Part shown: one piece after another, positions 26,593 through 35,783 of the stretch
Layout: every line of letters starts with the position of its first letter
Numbering within the stretch: position 1 is the first letter of the stretch
Assembly (NCBI GenBank): GCA_003963455.1
Contig: RXJA01000015.1
Span: 1-63,176 of the forward strand
Source of the DNA: Hyphomicrobiales bacterium
Lineage (GTDB): Bacteria; Pseudomonadota; Alphaproteobacteria; Rhizobiales; Rhizobiaceae
Direction of reading: 5' to 3'
Length of the DNA: 63,176 nucleotides
Notes under the pieces: generated by a model
What the model saw: only the letters and a program-made list of their open reading frames with translations
Databases searched by the model: none
Told to the model about the DNA's origin: nothing
Position numbers and translations under genes: made by a program

Positions 26593-27395
26593 ACGTCTCC
26601 GAGAAGAAGCTCTGGGTCGCCTGGAGCCGCTTCCTGACCGGCATGGTCGGGGCGATCCTCATCGGATTTCTGGTGCCCATCCTGGTGGTCGTCGCGGTAT
26701 CGTTCCAAAGCAAGTCCTACCTGTCGTTTCCGCCGACGGACTTTTCGCTGCGCTGGTACCAGCAGTTCATCGGCAATGACGACTACCGCTCGGCCATCCT
26801 GAACAGCATGATGATCGGAGCGACGGCCGCGGCGCTGGCGACGATCGCCGGGATTTCGACGGCATTGGCCGTCGTTCGCGCCGGCGTCCCGGGCTCCACG
26901 ATCGTCAGCGCGCTCTCCATCGCGCCCGCGATATTGCCGCAGATCGTTCTGGCGATCGGGCTTTTCCCGATCAGCGTGTGGCTGGGGCTTCAGGGCACGC
27001 TGTGGGCCGTGATCCTGGCGCATGCGGTCATCGGCCTGCCTTTTCCGTTCATCACAGTGTGCGGCGCGCTGGCTTCGTATTCGAACCGGATCGAGATCGC
27101 CTCGATGACGCTCGGCGCCAATTCCTTCCAGACTTTCCGCCTGATCACCTTTCCGATGATCAGGCCGGCGGTGATCGCGGGGTTCATCTTCGCTTTTGCG
27201 GCGTCGCTCGACGAACTCGTGCTGGCGCTCTTCCTGAGCAGCCCATCGACGCGGACGCTGCCGCTGCTTCTTTGGGAGCAGCTCAACTTCCAGGTCACTC
27301 CCGAAATCGCTGCCGCGGCCAGCGTCATTCTCGCCGTAACGAGCCTACTCATTCTCGCGGCAACTTTGTTGCCCCGTCTCGGCAAGGACAATTAG
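26589..27395 (+). CDS. Polyamine-type ABC transporter permease (PotC-like)
   Basis: About 268 residues with six transmembrane helices and the EAA-loop sequence EIASMTLGANSFQTFRLI near residues 170-190. The correct start is ATG 26589, overlapping the PotB stop by 4 bases; the same frame is open back to 26010 but that part is only the shadow of PotB. It is the second channel subunit of the importer and is followed 1 base later by the ATPase gene. Confidence 0.88.
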   Translation: MNVSEKKLWVAWSRFLTGMVGAILIGFLVPILVVVAVSFQSKSYLSFPPTDFSLRWYQQFIGNDDYRSAILNSMMIGATAAALATIAGISTALAVVRAGVPGSTIVSALSIAPAILPQIVLAIGLFPISVWLGLQGTLWAVILAHAVIGLPFPFITVCGALASYSNRIEIASMTLGANSFQTFRLITFPMIRPAVIAGFIFAFAASLDELVLALFLSSPSTRTLPLLLWEQLNFQVTPEIAAAASVILAVTSLLILAATLLPRLGKDN

Positions 27396-27396
27396 G

Positions 27397-28524
27397 ATGC
27401 TGCAGATGCCAAGTCGATCCGCGACAGGTCAGAACCGAGCCGCAGGGGGCGCTGCGGTCTCCATTCGAAATCTTTGCAAGCGCTACAACAATTTCGAAGC
27501 CGTCGTCCCGACATCGGTCGAGATCGACTCCGGCGATTTCTTCGCCATCATCGGACCGAGCGGCTCCGGCAAGTCGACGCTGCTCGGCATGATCGCGGGC
27601 TATATCGATCCGACCGAGGGGCAGATCGTGGTCGACGGGCGAGACATCGTTCCCGAACCGATCTACCGGCGCAACATCGGCATGGTGTTCCAGAACTACG
27701 CGCTGTTTCCGCATCTGTCGGTCGCCCAGAATGTCGCCTATCCGCTCAAGATCCGCGGCGTGGCGAAGGACGAGATCGCAAGGCGCGTGCGCGAGAGCCT
27801 CGCCATGGTGCGGCTTGAGGCCTTCGCGTCACGCAAGCCCTCGGAACTCTCCGGTGGACAGCAGCAGCGTATCGCCCTGGCCCGGGCATCGATCTATCAT
27901 CCGTCGATCCTGCTCATGGACGAGCCGCTCGGCGCGCTGGACAAGAACCTTCGCGACGAGATGCAGGAAGAGATCAAGCGCTTCCAGCAGGAGTTGGGCG
28001 CGACCGTCATCTACGTCACCCATGACCAGCAGGAAGCGGCGTTCCTGGCTGACCGCATCGCCATCATGCGCGACGGCGCCATGACGCAGATCGGCAGCCC
28101 GCGCGCCCTCTACGAACAGCCGAACAGCCGCTTCGTCGCCGAGTTCCTCGGCGAGGCTTCGATCTTCCCCGTCAAATCGGCGTCCGGGAAACAGGCCGGC
28201 CAGCCTTGCCGGATCGTCCTGGAAGATGGCACCCAGGCAATCATCCGCACGGAAGAGGCGGCGGGTCCCGGCCGTTTCGCCTGCATCCGGCCGGAACGCG
28301 TCACGGTCGGCCCGAAAGCGCGCGACCTCGACAACAGCTATGGCGGCACCGTGCGCGAGAGCCTCTACACGCCGGGCAGCATCCGCTACCGCATCGAGCT
28401 GAACGGCACCGGCTCCACGCTCAAGGTGCGCGTGCTGCCGCAGGGCAATACCGAGGTCTTCGAAACCGGAAGCGCCGTCGACATCGGCTGGTCCGCCGAC
28501 GACATGACCATCCTGCGGGAATAG
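27397..28524 (+). CDS. Polyamine-type ABC transporter ATP-binding protein (PotA-like)
   Basis: A 375-residue ATPase. Walker [10 protein letters not shown] is at 53-61, the signature LSGGQQQR begins near 151, and Walker B ILLMDEPLGALD follows. The C-terminal 110 residues form a TOBE/regulatory domain, as in PotA, MalK and CysA. ATG 27397 is used; ATG 27406 is also possible. It is the last gene of the importer operon and converges on the class II aldolase gene with a 45-base gap. Confidence 0.9.
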   Translation: MLQMPSRSATGQNRAAGGAAVSIRNLCKRYNNFEAVVPTSVEIDSGDFFAIIGPSGSGKSTLLGMIAGYIDPTEGQIVVDGRDIVPEPIYRRNIGMVFQNYALFPHLSVAQNVAYPLKIRGVAKDEIARRVRESLAMVRLEAFASRKPSELSGGQQQRIALARASIYHPSILLMDEPLGALDKNLRDEMQEEIKRFQQELGATVIYVTHDQQEAAFLADRIAIMRDGAMTQIGSPRALYEQPNSRFVAEFLGEASIFPVKSASGKQAGQPCRIVLEDGTQAIIRTEEAAGPGRFACIRPERVTVGPKARDLDNSYGGTVRESLYTPGSIRYRIELNGTGSTLKVRVLPQGNTEVFETGSAVDIGWSADDMTILRE

Positions 28525-28569
28525 TCACGGCGGGCCATTGACTCCACCAGGAGGTGCGGCCGGCCGTTT

Positions 28570-29223
28570 CTATTTCGGCTTTTGCTGGCCGTAAGTCTTG
28601 TACCGGTTCTTGACCACGCTCAGCTCGTCGTCCGTCAGCATCACTGGGCGCCCCAGCATCGAGGCTAGCATGTACTGCCTGGCCAGCGTCTCCAGTTTTT
28701 CGGTGCGCGCGACCGCCGTGGCGAGATCGGGTCCGTAGGCGATCATGCCGTGATTGGCGATCAGGCAGGTGTTCCGCTCCGCCAGCGCGCGCACGACGAC
28801 TTCGGCCAATTCCGCCGTACCGAAGGGCGCATAGCCTGAGCATGGAACATCGTCGCCGCCGAACGACGCGATCATGTAGTGGAAGGGCGGAAGGCCCTGC
28901 CGGAGGCATGACAGCGCCACGCAGTGATCCGGATGGGCATGCACGACGGCCTGGGCCTGAGGGAACGCCTTGTAGATCGCCGCATGCATGTTCCATTCGC
29001 TCGACGGACGGACCTCGCCGTTCCAGCCGCCGTCGAGCGTCATCTCGACCATGGCGGCCTGGTCGAGCTTTTCGGGCGCGATGCCCGTCGGCGTTATCAG
29101 CATGCCGCCGGTCCCGAGCCGCAGGCTGATGTTCCCCGAGGTTCCGCTATTCAAACCTTTCGACGCGATGGCGCGCACGGCATCGACCAGGGATTGGCGC
29201 ATGGCTGTTGATTGATCGCTCAT
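28570..29223 (-). CDS. Class II aldolase/adducin family protein (OtnC-like decarboxylase/aldolase)
   Basis: About 217 residues. The zinc site is visible as AVVHAHPDH with a third histidine likely in NHGMIAYG, and the catalytic acidic residue in SSEWNMHAA. In acid-sugar pathways this family (OtnC) decarboxylates 3-oxo-tetronate 4-phosphate to dihydroxyacetone phosphate; fuculose-phosphate aldolase is the other common activity. The start ATG 29223 overlaps the kinase stop as ATGA, so the kinase product is the probable substrate. It is the last gene of the unit 31419-28570. Confidence 0.85.
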   Translation of the reverse strand: MSDQSTAMRQSLVDAVRAIASKGLNSGTSGNISLRLGTGGMLITPTGIAPEKLDQAAMVEMTLDGGWNGEVRPSSEWNMHAAIYKAFPQAQAVVHAHPDHCVALSCLRQGLPPFHYMIASFGGDDVPCSGYAPFGTAELAEVVVRALAERNTCLIANHGMIAYGPDLATAVARTEKLETLARQYMLASMLGRPVMLTDDELSVVKNRYKTYGQQKPK

Positions 29224-30557
29224 TGAGTTCTCGCCTGTGGCGGCCATTGTTCGAGATAGGGTTCGATCCTTGCGGGCCGGCGCATTTCGTCGAGCACGGT
29301 CGAAAAGACGTCCAGCCCGCCGAGCTTGCCGGACTTCAGCATCAGCGCCACGGGAAACGGCATTTCGGCGACCATGCGCCCGGTGCCCAGGCCCTGATAC
29401 GGCCCAACGACGAAGCGGCTGATGGGCAGCTTGGGCACGATCGCTCCAGCGGTTTCACCGCCGGCGATGACGAGCCGCCGGACGCCGCGTTCAAAGATCA
29501 GGCGTTGCGCGAGACCGGTCAGGAAATCCTCCGCCCCGCGCGCCACCACATCGCGCCCGTATTTGCGTTGAAGCCGTTCGACTTCCTCCTGCGGCGCCAT
29601 CGTGGCGATGGCAATCGCCTGCCCCGCGCCGATCGCCCGATCAGCCGACGCCAAGGCCGAGGCAAGCACGTCCTCGCCCTCCATGACGCGGGCGAGATCG
29701 ATCGTGAAGACTTCATTGTGCCTGCCGAAATGCGCAAGCTGCTCGGCGGTGCGCGGCGCCACGCTGCCGGCAAGCACGACGGCAGGCCCTTCGACGCCCG
29801 GCAACTCGGCGGCCTCAGCGCTGGCAAGCTTGCCGCCGCGCCGCCAGGACGTCGGCAGATGCGCCGCCACCGACGCGTTTCCGGTCAACAAAGGCATGGG
29901 CGCTGCGGCCTGCGCGATCGACGCCAGGTCGCGCTCATAGATGGTGTCGGTGACGGCGAAACGAACGCCCTCCCCGATCAGCGTCTCGCAATGCCTGGCG
30001 ATGGCCTCCGCGCCGCGATCGACGACCGGGTGCGCAATGAGCCCGACGCGGCTCCGGCTTTGCGCCGCAAGGACGCGAACGATGTTCGAATCCGTCATCG
30101 GCGTCAGCGGGTCGAACCGCTTGGGCGACTCCGCCAGAATCTGCGAGCCGCCGAACATATAGCCCTGAAACACCGTTCGCTGCGTCTCGCAAAGAGCCGG
30201 GCAAAACAGGACCAGTTTCGCATCGAGAAGGTCGGCGAGCGCTTCGGCGCATGGGCCGATGTTTCCGGCCGGCGTGGAATCGAAGGTCGCGCAGTATTTG
30301 AAGAATATCTGATCGCAGCCCACCGACAGCAGCCGCCGCGCAGCCCTCAAGGCGAGATCGACCGCATCCCGCGCAGGTATCACACGCGTCTTCAGCGCGA
30401 TCACATGCGCGAGCGAACCCGCGGGGATGCCCGCCTCGATGCTGGTCGCGAAACTCGTCGGCACGCCGCGCGCCACCAGCATGGCCGCCAGTTCGGACCC
30501 GCCGGTCAGGTCGTCGGCGATCGCGCCGAACAGCAGCGGACGCTTTCGTTCTGCCAT
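29220..30557 (-). CDS. DUF1537 four-carbon acid sugar kinase family protein (kinase 1)
   Basis: About 445 residues, the usual size for this family, which phosphorylates tetronates or 3-oxo-tetronates with ATP. The N-terminal domain has AIADDLTGGSELA, whereas characterised members as I recall them read ADDxTGAxD; the last aspartate is glutamate here. The C-terminal nucleotide-binding domain has VIAGGETAGAIV and ALMLKSGKLGGLDVF. ATG 30557 is chosen, with GGGAATGG upstream. Its stop overlaps the aldolase start, and the AroE-like dehydrogenase gene is 61 bases upstream, giving a likely dehydrogenase-kinase-aldolase order of reactions. Confidence 0.85.
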   Translation of the reverse strand: MAERKRPLLFGAIADDLTGGSELAAMLVARGVPTSFATSIEAGIPAGSLAHVIALKTRVIPARDAVDLALRAARRLLSVGCDQIFFKYCATFDSTPAGNIGPCAEALADLLDAKLVLFCPALCETQRTVFQGYMFGGSQILAESPKRFDPLTPMTDSNIVRVLAAQSRSRVGLIAHPVVDRGAEAIARHCETLIGEGVRFAVTDTIYERDLASIAQAAAPMPLLTGNASVAAHLPTSWRRGGKLASAEAAELPGVEGPAVVLAGSVAPRTAEQLAHFGRHNEVFTIDLARVMEGEDVLASALASADRAIGAGQAIAIATMAPQEEVERLQRKYGRDVVARGAEDFLTGLAQRLIFERGVRRLVIAGGETAGAIVPKLPISRFVVGPYQGLGTGRMVAEMPFPVALMLKSGKLGGLDVFSTVLDEMRRPARIEPYLEQWPPQARTQ

Positions 30558-30618
30558 TGATCCATTCCCTTGAAGTCCGTCCAGGCTTGAAGCCCTGGGC
30601 GGGCGCATACGCACTATG

Positions 30619-31419
30619 TCAAAGACCCAGAAATGCCCGAGCCAGGGCCAATTGACCGTCCATCATCTGGCGACCGAACAGCAAGCGGCAACCCGTGGCT
30701 TCGGCCGCCTGCAAGAACCTGGTCTTCTCGGGCTTCATGACGATGTCGGCAACGATCATATCGGCGGATAGCGTCGCGAAATCCACGGGGTCTGCTTCTT
30801 CCTTGCCGATCATCCCTAGCGAAGTCGCATTGACGACCATGTCGAAGCCGGTGGCGTCTGCGTCGCCCGTCCGAACCGATGCTCGGGGACAGGCGGCGGA
30901 AACCGCGTCGACAAGGCCAACGGCCTTGGCACGGTCGCGGTTTGAAACGACCAGTTCCGCCACGCCCGCCTCGGCCAATGCGAAAGCCAGGCTGCGCCCG
31001 GCGCCGCCGGCGCCAAGCAGGAGCACCCGAAGTCCGGCAAGCCGGATACCGGCCTCCGTGGCGCCGCGCACGAAGCCGCTGCCATCGACATTGTCTCCGG
31101 TCAGCTTTCCGTCCGCATCGCGCCGGATATAGTTGACGCTGCCGATCGTCCGCGCGCGCGGCGTGACTTCGTCGAGCAGCGGCAGGACGGGGATCTTGTG
31201 TGGGATGGTGACGCCTGATCCGACGCAATTTTGAAATCCCCGTAGCGCCTGGATCGCGGTGGTGAGATCCTGCGCCCCGACATGAACCGGCACGCAAATG
31301 AAGTCATGGCCGGCGGCGCGCATGAAGGCCGTGATGGCTTCCGTACCGACCACATGCGAGACCGGATCCGCCATCAGCAGCATGATTTTCGTCTGCCCGG
31401 TTATGCGGCGCGCATCCAT
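30619..31419 (-). CDS. Shikimate dehydrogenase (AroE)-like oxidoreductase
   Basis: A 266-residue member of the AroE/quinate dehydrogenase family. Substrate-domain motifs are GVTIPHKIPVLPLLDE (with the catalytic lysine) and TGDNVDGSGF (with the catalytic aspartate). The Rossmann loop is LLGAGGAGRSLAFAL. The usual shikimate-binding serine pair near the N-terminus is replaced (ADPVSHVVGTEAI), so shikimate may not be the substrate. It heads a unit with a DUF1537 kinase and class II aldolase, where it would oxidise a hydroxy-acid before phosphorylation. ATG 31419 has GGAGGGG upstream. Confidence 0.85.
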   Translation of the reverse strand: MDARRITGQTKIMLLMADPVSHVVGTEAITAFMRAAGHDFICVPVHVGAQDLTTAIQALRGFQNCVGSGVTIPHKIPVLPLLDEVTPRARTIGSVNYIRRDADGKLTGDNVDGSGFVRGATEAGIRLAGLRVLLLGAGGAGRSLAFALAEAGVAELVVSNRDRAKAVGLVDAVSAACPRASVRTGDADATGFDMVVNATSLGMIGKEEADPVDFATLSADMIVADIVMKPEKTRFLQAAEATGCRLLFGRQMMDGQLALARAFLGL

Positions 31420-31454
31420 AAGTCCCCTCCCGTGGTCCTCGATTCCAGTAACAT

Positions 31455-31469
31455 GATAAATATCGACTA
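31455..31469 (+). promoter_or_regulatory. Shared TAGCCGATWTTTWTC motif, copy upstream of the AroE-like/kinase 1 unit
   Basis: GATAAATATCGACTA (reverse complement TAGTCGATATTTATC) lies 36 bases upstream of the minus-strand start at 31419. It matches the copy at 21034 at 13 of 15 bases. The remaining region to the plus-strand LLM gene (31470-31692) shows only AT-rich promoter-like sequence. Confidence 0.4.
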
Positions 31470-31692
31470 ATGGCCTTATGATCGCCAGCCCGAAATGGGA
31501 TCCATCTCAATAGCATTTGCGCGCTTTTTCCGTGAAACTCAAGCATTTTGAATGAGAACTCGCCGACCGCCTAGCACAATCGCCGACACCGCCGTTTCGC
31601 CCAGAATGCCTGTTGATAATGAATAAGTTTCTCTGTAATCCTAGCATTCTCTCATATCATGACTGTCCCGGCCACGCGGAGGATTCCCACCC

Positions 31693-33009
31693 ATGTCGAA
31701 GCGGCAAATGCACCTGATAGGCTATGTGCTGGCGGGGCCGACCTGGCATCACTACGGGAGCTGGCGGCACCCGGAGAGCGACGGCCTGGATATGCTCGAC
31801 CCCGCCCGCTACGAGGAAATCGCCCGCGTCCTGGAGCACGGCAAGTTCGACGGGCTGTTCTTCGTCGACTTCCTGATGCTGTTCGATTCCTACGCCGGCG
31901 GCTACCGCACCAACCTGAAGGAAGGCGGTCAGCAATGCATGATGGACCCGATGCAGTTGCTTGCCGCCATGGCCCGCGTCACCTCGCGCATCGGGCTGGC
32001 CTCGACCATGTCGACGACATTCTACCACCCCTTCCACATTGCGCGCGCCTTCGCCTCGCTCGACCATATCAGCAAGGGCCGGTCCGGCTGGAACGTGGTC
32101 ACCTCGGCGATGGAGCGCGAGGCCAAGAATTTCGGCATGGATGCGCTGATGGACAAGAACAAGCGCTACGACATGGCCGACGAAGTGCTGGAGGCCTGCG
32201 ACAAACTCTGGCAGAGCTGGGAGCCGGGAGCGCTCGTCGGCGATCGCGAGAACAATGTCTTCGCCGACGCCGACAAGGTCCACTACGCCAACTATGAAGG
32301 CCAGTATGTGCGCACCAGCGGCCCGCTGACGGTGCCTAGCTCGCCGCAGGTCAGGCCGGTCATCATGCAGGCGGGCTCCTCGCCTCGCGGCCGCGAGTTC
32401 GCGGGCCGCTGGGCGGAGGTCATCTTCACGCTGCAGAACTCCAAGGAGCACATGCAGGCCTTCTACCGCGACATCAAGGATCGGGTCGTCGCCAGCGGGC
32501 GCAAGCCGAACGAGTGCGCCATCGTGCCTGCCGTCGACATCGTGCTCGGCGACACGGAAACGATCGCGAGGGAGCGTGCAGCGGCCATCAACGAATATGC
32601 CAGCCCCACGCTCGGCGTCGCCGAGATCTCCAACGCGCTCGGCGTCGACATGTCGAAGGAGCCCCTCGACAAGCCGCTGGAGGACCTCGAGCTGACCCAG
32701 GGCTGCCGCGGCATCCTCGACGTGATGCTGCAGGGAACCAGGAAGGACGGACTGACGCTGGGCCAGGCCGGCAAGGCGTGGGCTACCAGCCAGATGACCC
32801 CGCAGCTCATCGGCACGCCGAAACAGATCGCCGACCACCTGCAGGACTTCTTCGAAGCGGAATGCTGCGACGGCTTCATGATCTGCCCGTCGATCAGCCC
32901 GGGGACCTATGTCCAGTTCGTCAAGACTGTGGTTCCGGAACTGCAGCGTCGCGGGGTGTTCCGCAAGGAGTATCAGTACGCGACCTTCCGCGAAAACCTG
33001 CAGAACTGA
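31693..33009 (+). CDS. LLM-class flavin-dependent monooxygenase (NtaA/SnaA/DszA family), paralogue 1
   Basis: A 438-residue TIM-barrel flavoprotein that needs reduced FMN from a separate reductase. Family marks are the N-terminal GSWRHPESDGLDML, ARVTSRIGLASTMSTTFYHPFHIARAFASLDHIS, SGWNVVTS and QAGSSPRGREFAGRWAEVIF, which build the flavin and phosphate pocket. Close paralogue of the gene at 38852. A flavin reductase at 35197 is the probable electron donor. These enzymes typically oxidise N- or S-containing organic compounds (chelators, sulfones); the substrate cannot be read from sequence. It is divergent from the AroE-like gene. Confidence 0.9.
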   Translation: MSKRQMHLIGYVLAGPTWHHYGSWRHPESDGLDMLDPARYEEIARVLEHGKFDGLFFVDFLMLFDSYAGGYRTNLKEGGQQCMMDPMQLLAAMARVTSRIGLASTMSTTFYHPFHIARAFASLDHISKGRSGWNVVTSAMEREAKNFGMDALMDKNKRYDMADEVLEACDKLWQSWEPGALVGDRENNVFADADKVHYANYEGQYVRTSGPLTVPSSPQVRPVIMQAGSSPRGREFAGRWAEVIFTLQNSKEHMQAFYRDIKDRVVASGRKPNECAIVPAVDIVLGDTETIARERAAAINEYASPTLGVAEISNALGVDMSKEPLDKPLEDLELTQGCRGILDVMLQGTRKDGLTLGQAGKAWATSQMTPQLIGTPKQIADHLQDFFEAECCDGFMICPSISPGTYVQFVKTVVPELQRRGVFRKEYQYATFRENLQN

Positions 33010-33117
33010 TCGCGGCGATCCGGTTATCTATCATGCGGCTCGGCGTTCAAGATCGCCGGGCCGCCACGCTTTTTCGCGCTGGGACGGCAGCCGCCGAAAT
33101 TGCGCGCGGCCCAACCG

Positions 33118-33795
33118 CTACTCGCTTTGCTCCCGCGGCATGAGAATCTCCGGAAGATAGCAGCGGAGATAGGCAACGCCCGCGAGATGCGCTTCCGCGA
33201 TGTAGTCGTCGCGGATATAGCCATGCTCGCTGTATGACAGCGAAAAGACGCCGTCTATCATCGAAAAATACGTGGCGAGCCGGCGCTCCCAATCCGGGAC
33301 CGAAGGCATGTGAAAATAGTAGGACAGAAGCTGCGACCTGCCATCAACGAGGCGGTGCAACTGCGATATGTCGGCGGTCTTGACCTCAAGGCTGATGTTG
33401 GCGCCGAGGAACAACCGCAACGCCGCCGGATGGTTGTTGTGATATTGAGCCGCGCTGGTCACCTTCAGCCGGAACAGATCCTGCCAGCGAGCCGGCCGCA
33501 CCTCCAGCGGCAGCTTCGAGAGCTCCAGCAACGCGTCGTGGTGCACTTCGGCCAGGGCAAGCAGCGCGGCCTCGGTGCTCGGGAAGAAATGGTAGACCGA
33601 CGCGTTCGGCACCTTCGCCTTGGCTGCGATCTGATACAGGCCGATATCCTGAACATTGCTGGTTGCAAGCAACTCGTCCAAGGCATCGAGCAGCTTGCGG
33701 AAGCGAACTTGCCCGGGTTTGCGCTGAGGGCGTCGGGCCACAATGCGCTTCGGCTGCCGATCCGCGGCGGCCTTTTCCTCGACATTGTTGCTCAT
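33118..33795 (-). CDS. TetR family transcriptional regulator
   Basis: About 225 residues. The N-terminal DNA-binding region has the TetR helix-turn-helix IGLYQIAAKAKVPNASVYHFFPS, and a 50-residue basic segment precedes it (PKRIVARRPQRKPGQVRFR). The ligand domain is unassigned. Start: ATG 33795 is placed 5 bases after GAGG; ATG 33798 is adjacent and a frame to 33876 is unlikely. It converges on LLM paralogue 1 (108-base gap), which it may control. A dyad TCTTG-N9-CAAGA lies 21 bases upstream of its own start. Confidence 0.8.
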   Translation of the reverse strand: MSNNVEEKAAADRQPKRIVARRPQRKPGQVRFRKLLDALDELLATSNVQDIGLYQIAAKAKVPNASVYHFFPSTEAALLALAEVHHDALLELSKLPLEVRPARWQDLFRLKVTSAAQYHNNHPAALRLFLGANISLEVKTADISQLHRLVDGRSQLLSYYFHMPSVPDWERRLATYFSMIDGVFSLSYSEHGYIRDDYIAEAHLAGVAYLRCYLPEILMPREQSE

Positions 33796-33815
33796 CATCA
33801 CCTCGAATTGCGTGG

Positions 33816-33834
33816 TCTTGAACCCGACACAAGA
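33816..33834. promoter_or_regulatory. Possible TetR autoregulatory dyad (TCTTG-N9-CAAGA)
   Basis: A 5-base inverted repeat with a 9-base spacer in front of the TetR gene. A further TCAAGAC copy lies at 33852-33858. It is short, so it is offered only as a candidate operator. Confidence 0.25.
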
Positions 33835-33956
33835 AGAAACGCGCCCGAAGGTCAAGACACCAAAGATTTCAGGCAATCAAGCCAGTTTTCTCCATTCATG
33901 GCATGGGCGCCGAAACAGCAGTTTCGATGAGTGAACATGTCTCGATAGACCGGATT

Positions 33957-34925
33957 TCACGGACCTGGCGGATGAATTTCCGCCAGAAGATGCTCGTTGT
34001 TCGTCATCGCCGCATCCCGGCGCATCCTGTCGTAGAGCCAAGCGCAGAACATTTCGCAACTCTGCTTGCGCAGTTGACCCGCCGGTTCAACGACATAGTA
34101 GTCCGAACCTCGCACCCTGTAGGGAGCAATGTCCAGCGCCGGCACCAGAACTCCGCTCGCGAAGAGATCGTCGATCAGGGGGCTGCCTCCGAGCGCGATG
34201 CCCTGGCCGCTCAGCGCCGCCTGCATGAGGACCGAGAAGTTGTTGACCGTTATCTGATGCTTGCCTTTCGTGGCCTCGATGCCATGGGCATGAAACCAGT
34301 CGCTCCATCCGCCGCCCTGCACGGACCGCCCCTCGATGTCGAGCAGTTTCTCGCCCAGGAGATCCGCCGGGCAGGTCGGACGCTTGCGATTCTCCCAATA
34401 GGAAGGATGGCAGACGGGCGTCACCTCGCAACCGACCAGGAACCTGGCGGACATGGACGACCATGAGCCTCCGCCGAAACGGACCGTCATGTCGATCCTC
34501 TGCTTCGAGATGTCGACGAGCTCGTCATTCACCGCCAGCCGCAGGTCCACATCGGGGTGGAGACTGCTGAATTCGACAAGCCGCGGCGCCAGCCAGTAGG
34601 TGCCGAAAGCGTGCGTGGTGCCGACGACGATCGCCTGCGGATCGCGCAACTCCCGTACACGGTCCGCGAGGGAAGCTATCGCCGTCAGATGCACCGGCAG
34701 CGATGCATTGAGCATGGCGCCCGCGGGGGTGAGTTCGATCGACCGGTGCCCTCTCTCGAAAAGAGGGATCTGGAGGAAGTTTTCCAGCTCGCGAATCTGC
34801 CGGCTGATGGCCGCCTGCGTGATGTTCAATTCGTCGGCGGCCTTGGTGAAACTCATCAACCGCGCGGCCGCCTCGAACGAGATCAGCGATACCAGGGAGG
34901 GAATGCTTTTGCGCAGCAATGACAT
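33957..34925 (-). CDS. LysR family transcriptional regulator (GcvA-like)
   Basis: About 322 residues. The N-terminal winged helix-turn-helix is ARLMSFTKAADELNITQAAISRQI, with ELENFLQIPLFERGHRSIELTPAG closing the domain as in GcvA-type regulators. The rest is the periplasmic-binding-protein-like effector domain. ATG 34925 is chosen because the regular LysR start spacing (about 10-20 residues before the HTH) fits; the frame to 34997 adds an arginine-rich leader. It is divergent from the flavin reductase gene across 271 bases, so it probably regulates that gene and itself. Confidence 0.88.
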   Translation of the reverse strand: MSLLRKSIPSLVSLISFEAAARLMSFTKAADELNITQAAISRQIRELENFLQIPLFERGHRSIELTPAGAMLNASLPVHLTAIASLADRVRELRDPQAIVVGTTHAFGTYWLAPRLVEFSSLHPDVDLRLAVNDELVDISKQRIDMTVRFGGGSWSSMSARFLVGCEVTPVCHPSYWENRKRPTCPADLLGEKLLDIEGRSVQGGGWSDWFHAHGIEATKGKHQITVNNFSVLMQAALSGQGIALGGSPLIDDLFASGVLVPALDIAPYRVRGSDYYVVEPAGQLRKQSCEMFCAWLYDRMRRDAAMTNNEHLLAEIHPPGP

Positions 34926-35196
34926 AACGAATTTTAATGCCAATCGGGCGCCATCCGCAAGTCGGCGAACGAGCGGCCGTCCTGGCGATCGGTACAAATT
35001 TCGGAATCAGGCCGCCAATCTCGCTGCATGGCTCACTTCAATTATTTCAGTGGCTTAGCCTAGGCACGGGCTTTCGGCCGGCGAGCGCTGACAAAAGGAT
35101 TTGTTATGGGTCGCCAAGAATTTTGCGCGTTTACGCGATCATGACCGTTCGGCATTCTCGCAATACCAAAAGCGCGATCATAGGACGCACCCGAAC

Positions 35197-35709
35197 ATGA
35201 ATGCTCCCGTCGTCATCCCGCCTGCTCCCCTGCCGATTGGCCGCGACCTGTTCAAGACCGTGTCCAGCCATTGGCCATCCGGCGTGGCGGTCATCACGAC
35301 GGCGGCCGGCGACGGCACCTTGCATGGCCTGACCATGAGCGCCGTCATCGCGCTTTCGCTGGAACCGATGCAGTTCCTGATCTCCGTCGACAAGACGTCC
35401 AATACGCTGCCGGTGCTGAAAGAAACACGGCGCTTCTGCATCAATTTCCTCAGCAGCGATCAGCGCGACATCTGCATGCTGTTCGCCAGTAAGGCCGCCG
35501 ACAAGTTCGCTTCCGTCAGCCACCGTCTCTCCGACATGGGCTTGCCCATGATCGATGGCGCGGTTTCCTGCATCGGCTGCGACGTGAACAGCATCATAGC
35601 CAGCGGCGACCATGAGATCATGATCGGCGATGTCCGCGACATGGAGCATTTCGGCGGCGAGCCGCTGATCCATTTCAAGCGATCGTTCCACACGGCGCAG
35701 CCCGGCTGA
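35197..35709 (+). CDS. Flavin reductase family protein (FMN/FAD:NAD(P)H)
   Basis: A 170-residue flavin reductase-domain protein that supplies reduced FMN to two-component monooxygenases. Typical segments are FKTVSSHWPSGVAVITT, GLTMSAVIALSLEPMQFLISVDK and FCINFLSSDQ. ATG 35197 begins the conserved chain; the longer frame to 35101 covers the promoter. It is the only such reductase in the window, and both LLM monooxygenases (31693, 38852) need one, so it may serve both. Regulated probably by the divergent LysR. Confidence 0.88.
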   Translation: MNAPVVIPPAPLPIGRDLFKTVSSHWPSGVAVITTAAGDGTLHGLTMSAVIALSLEPMQFLISVDKTSNTLPVLKETRRFCINFLSSDQRDICMLFASKAADKFASVSHRLSDMGLPMIDGAVSCIGCDVNSIIASGDHEIMIGDVRDMEHFGGEPLIHFKRSFHTAQPG

Positions 35710-35783
35710 GCGGCTTCCCCTCCACGCGCGTCGCGCCGACGAACCGGCTCCCACTTTCGGGAGACATGGTCTAGGATGGCGCA

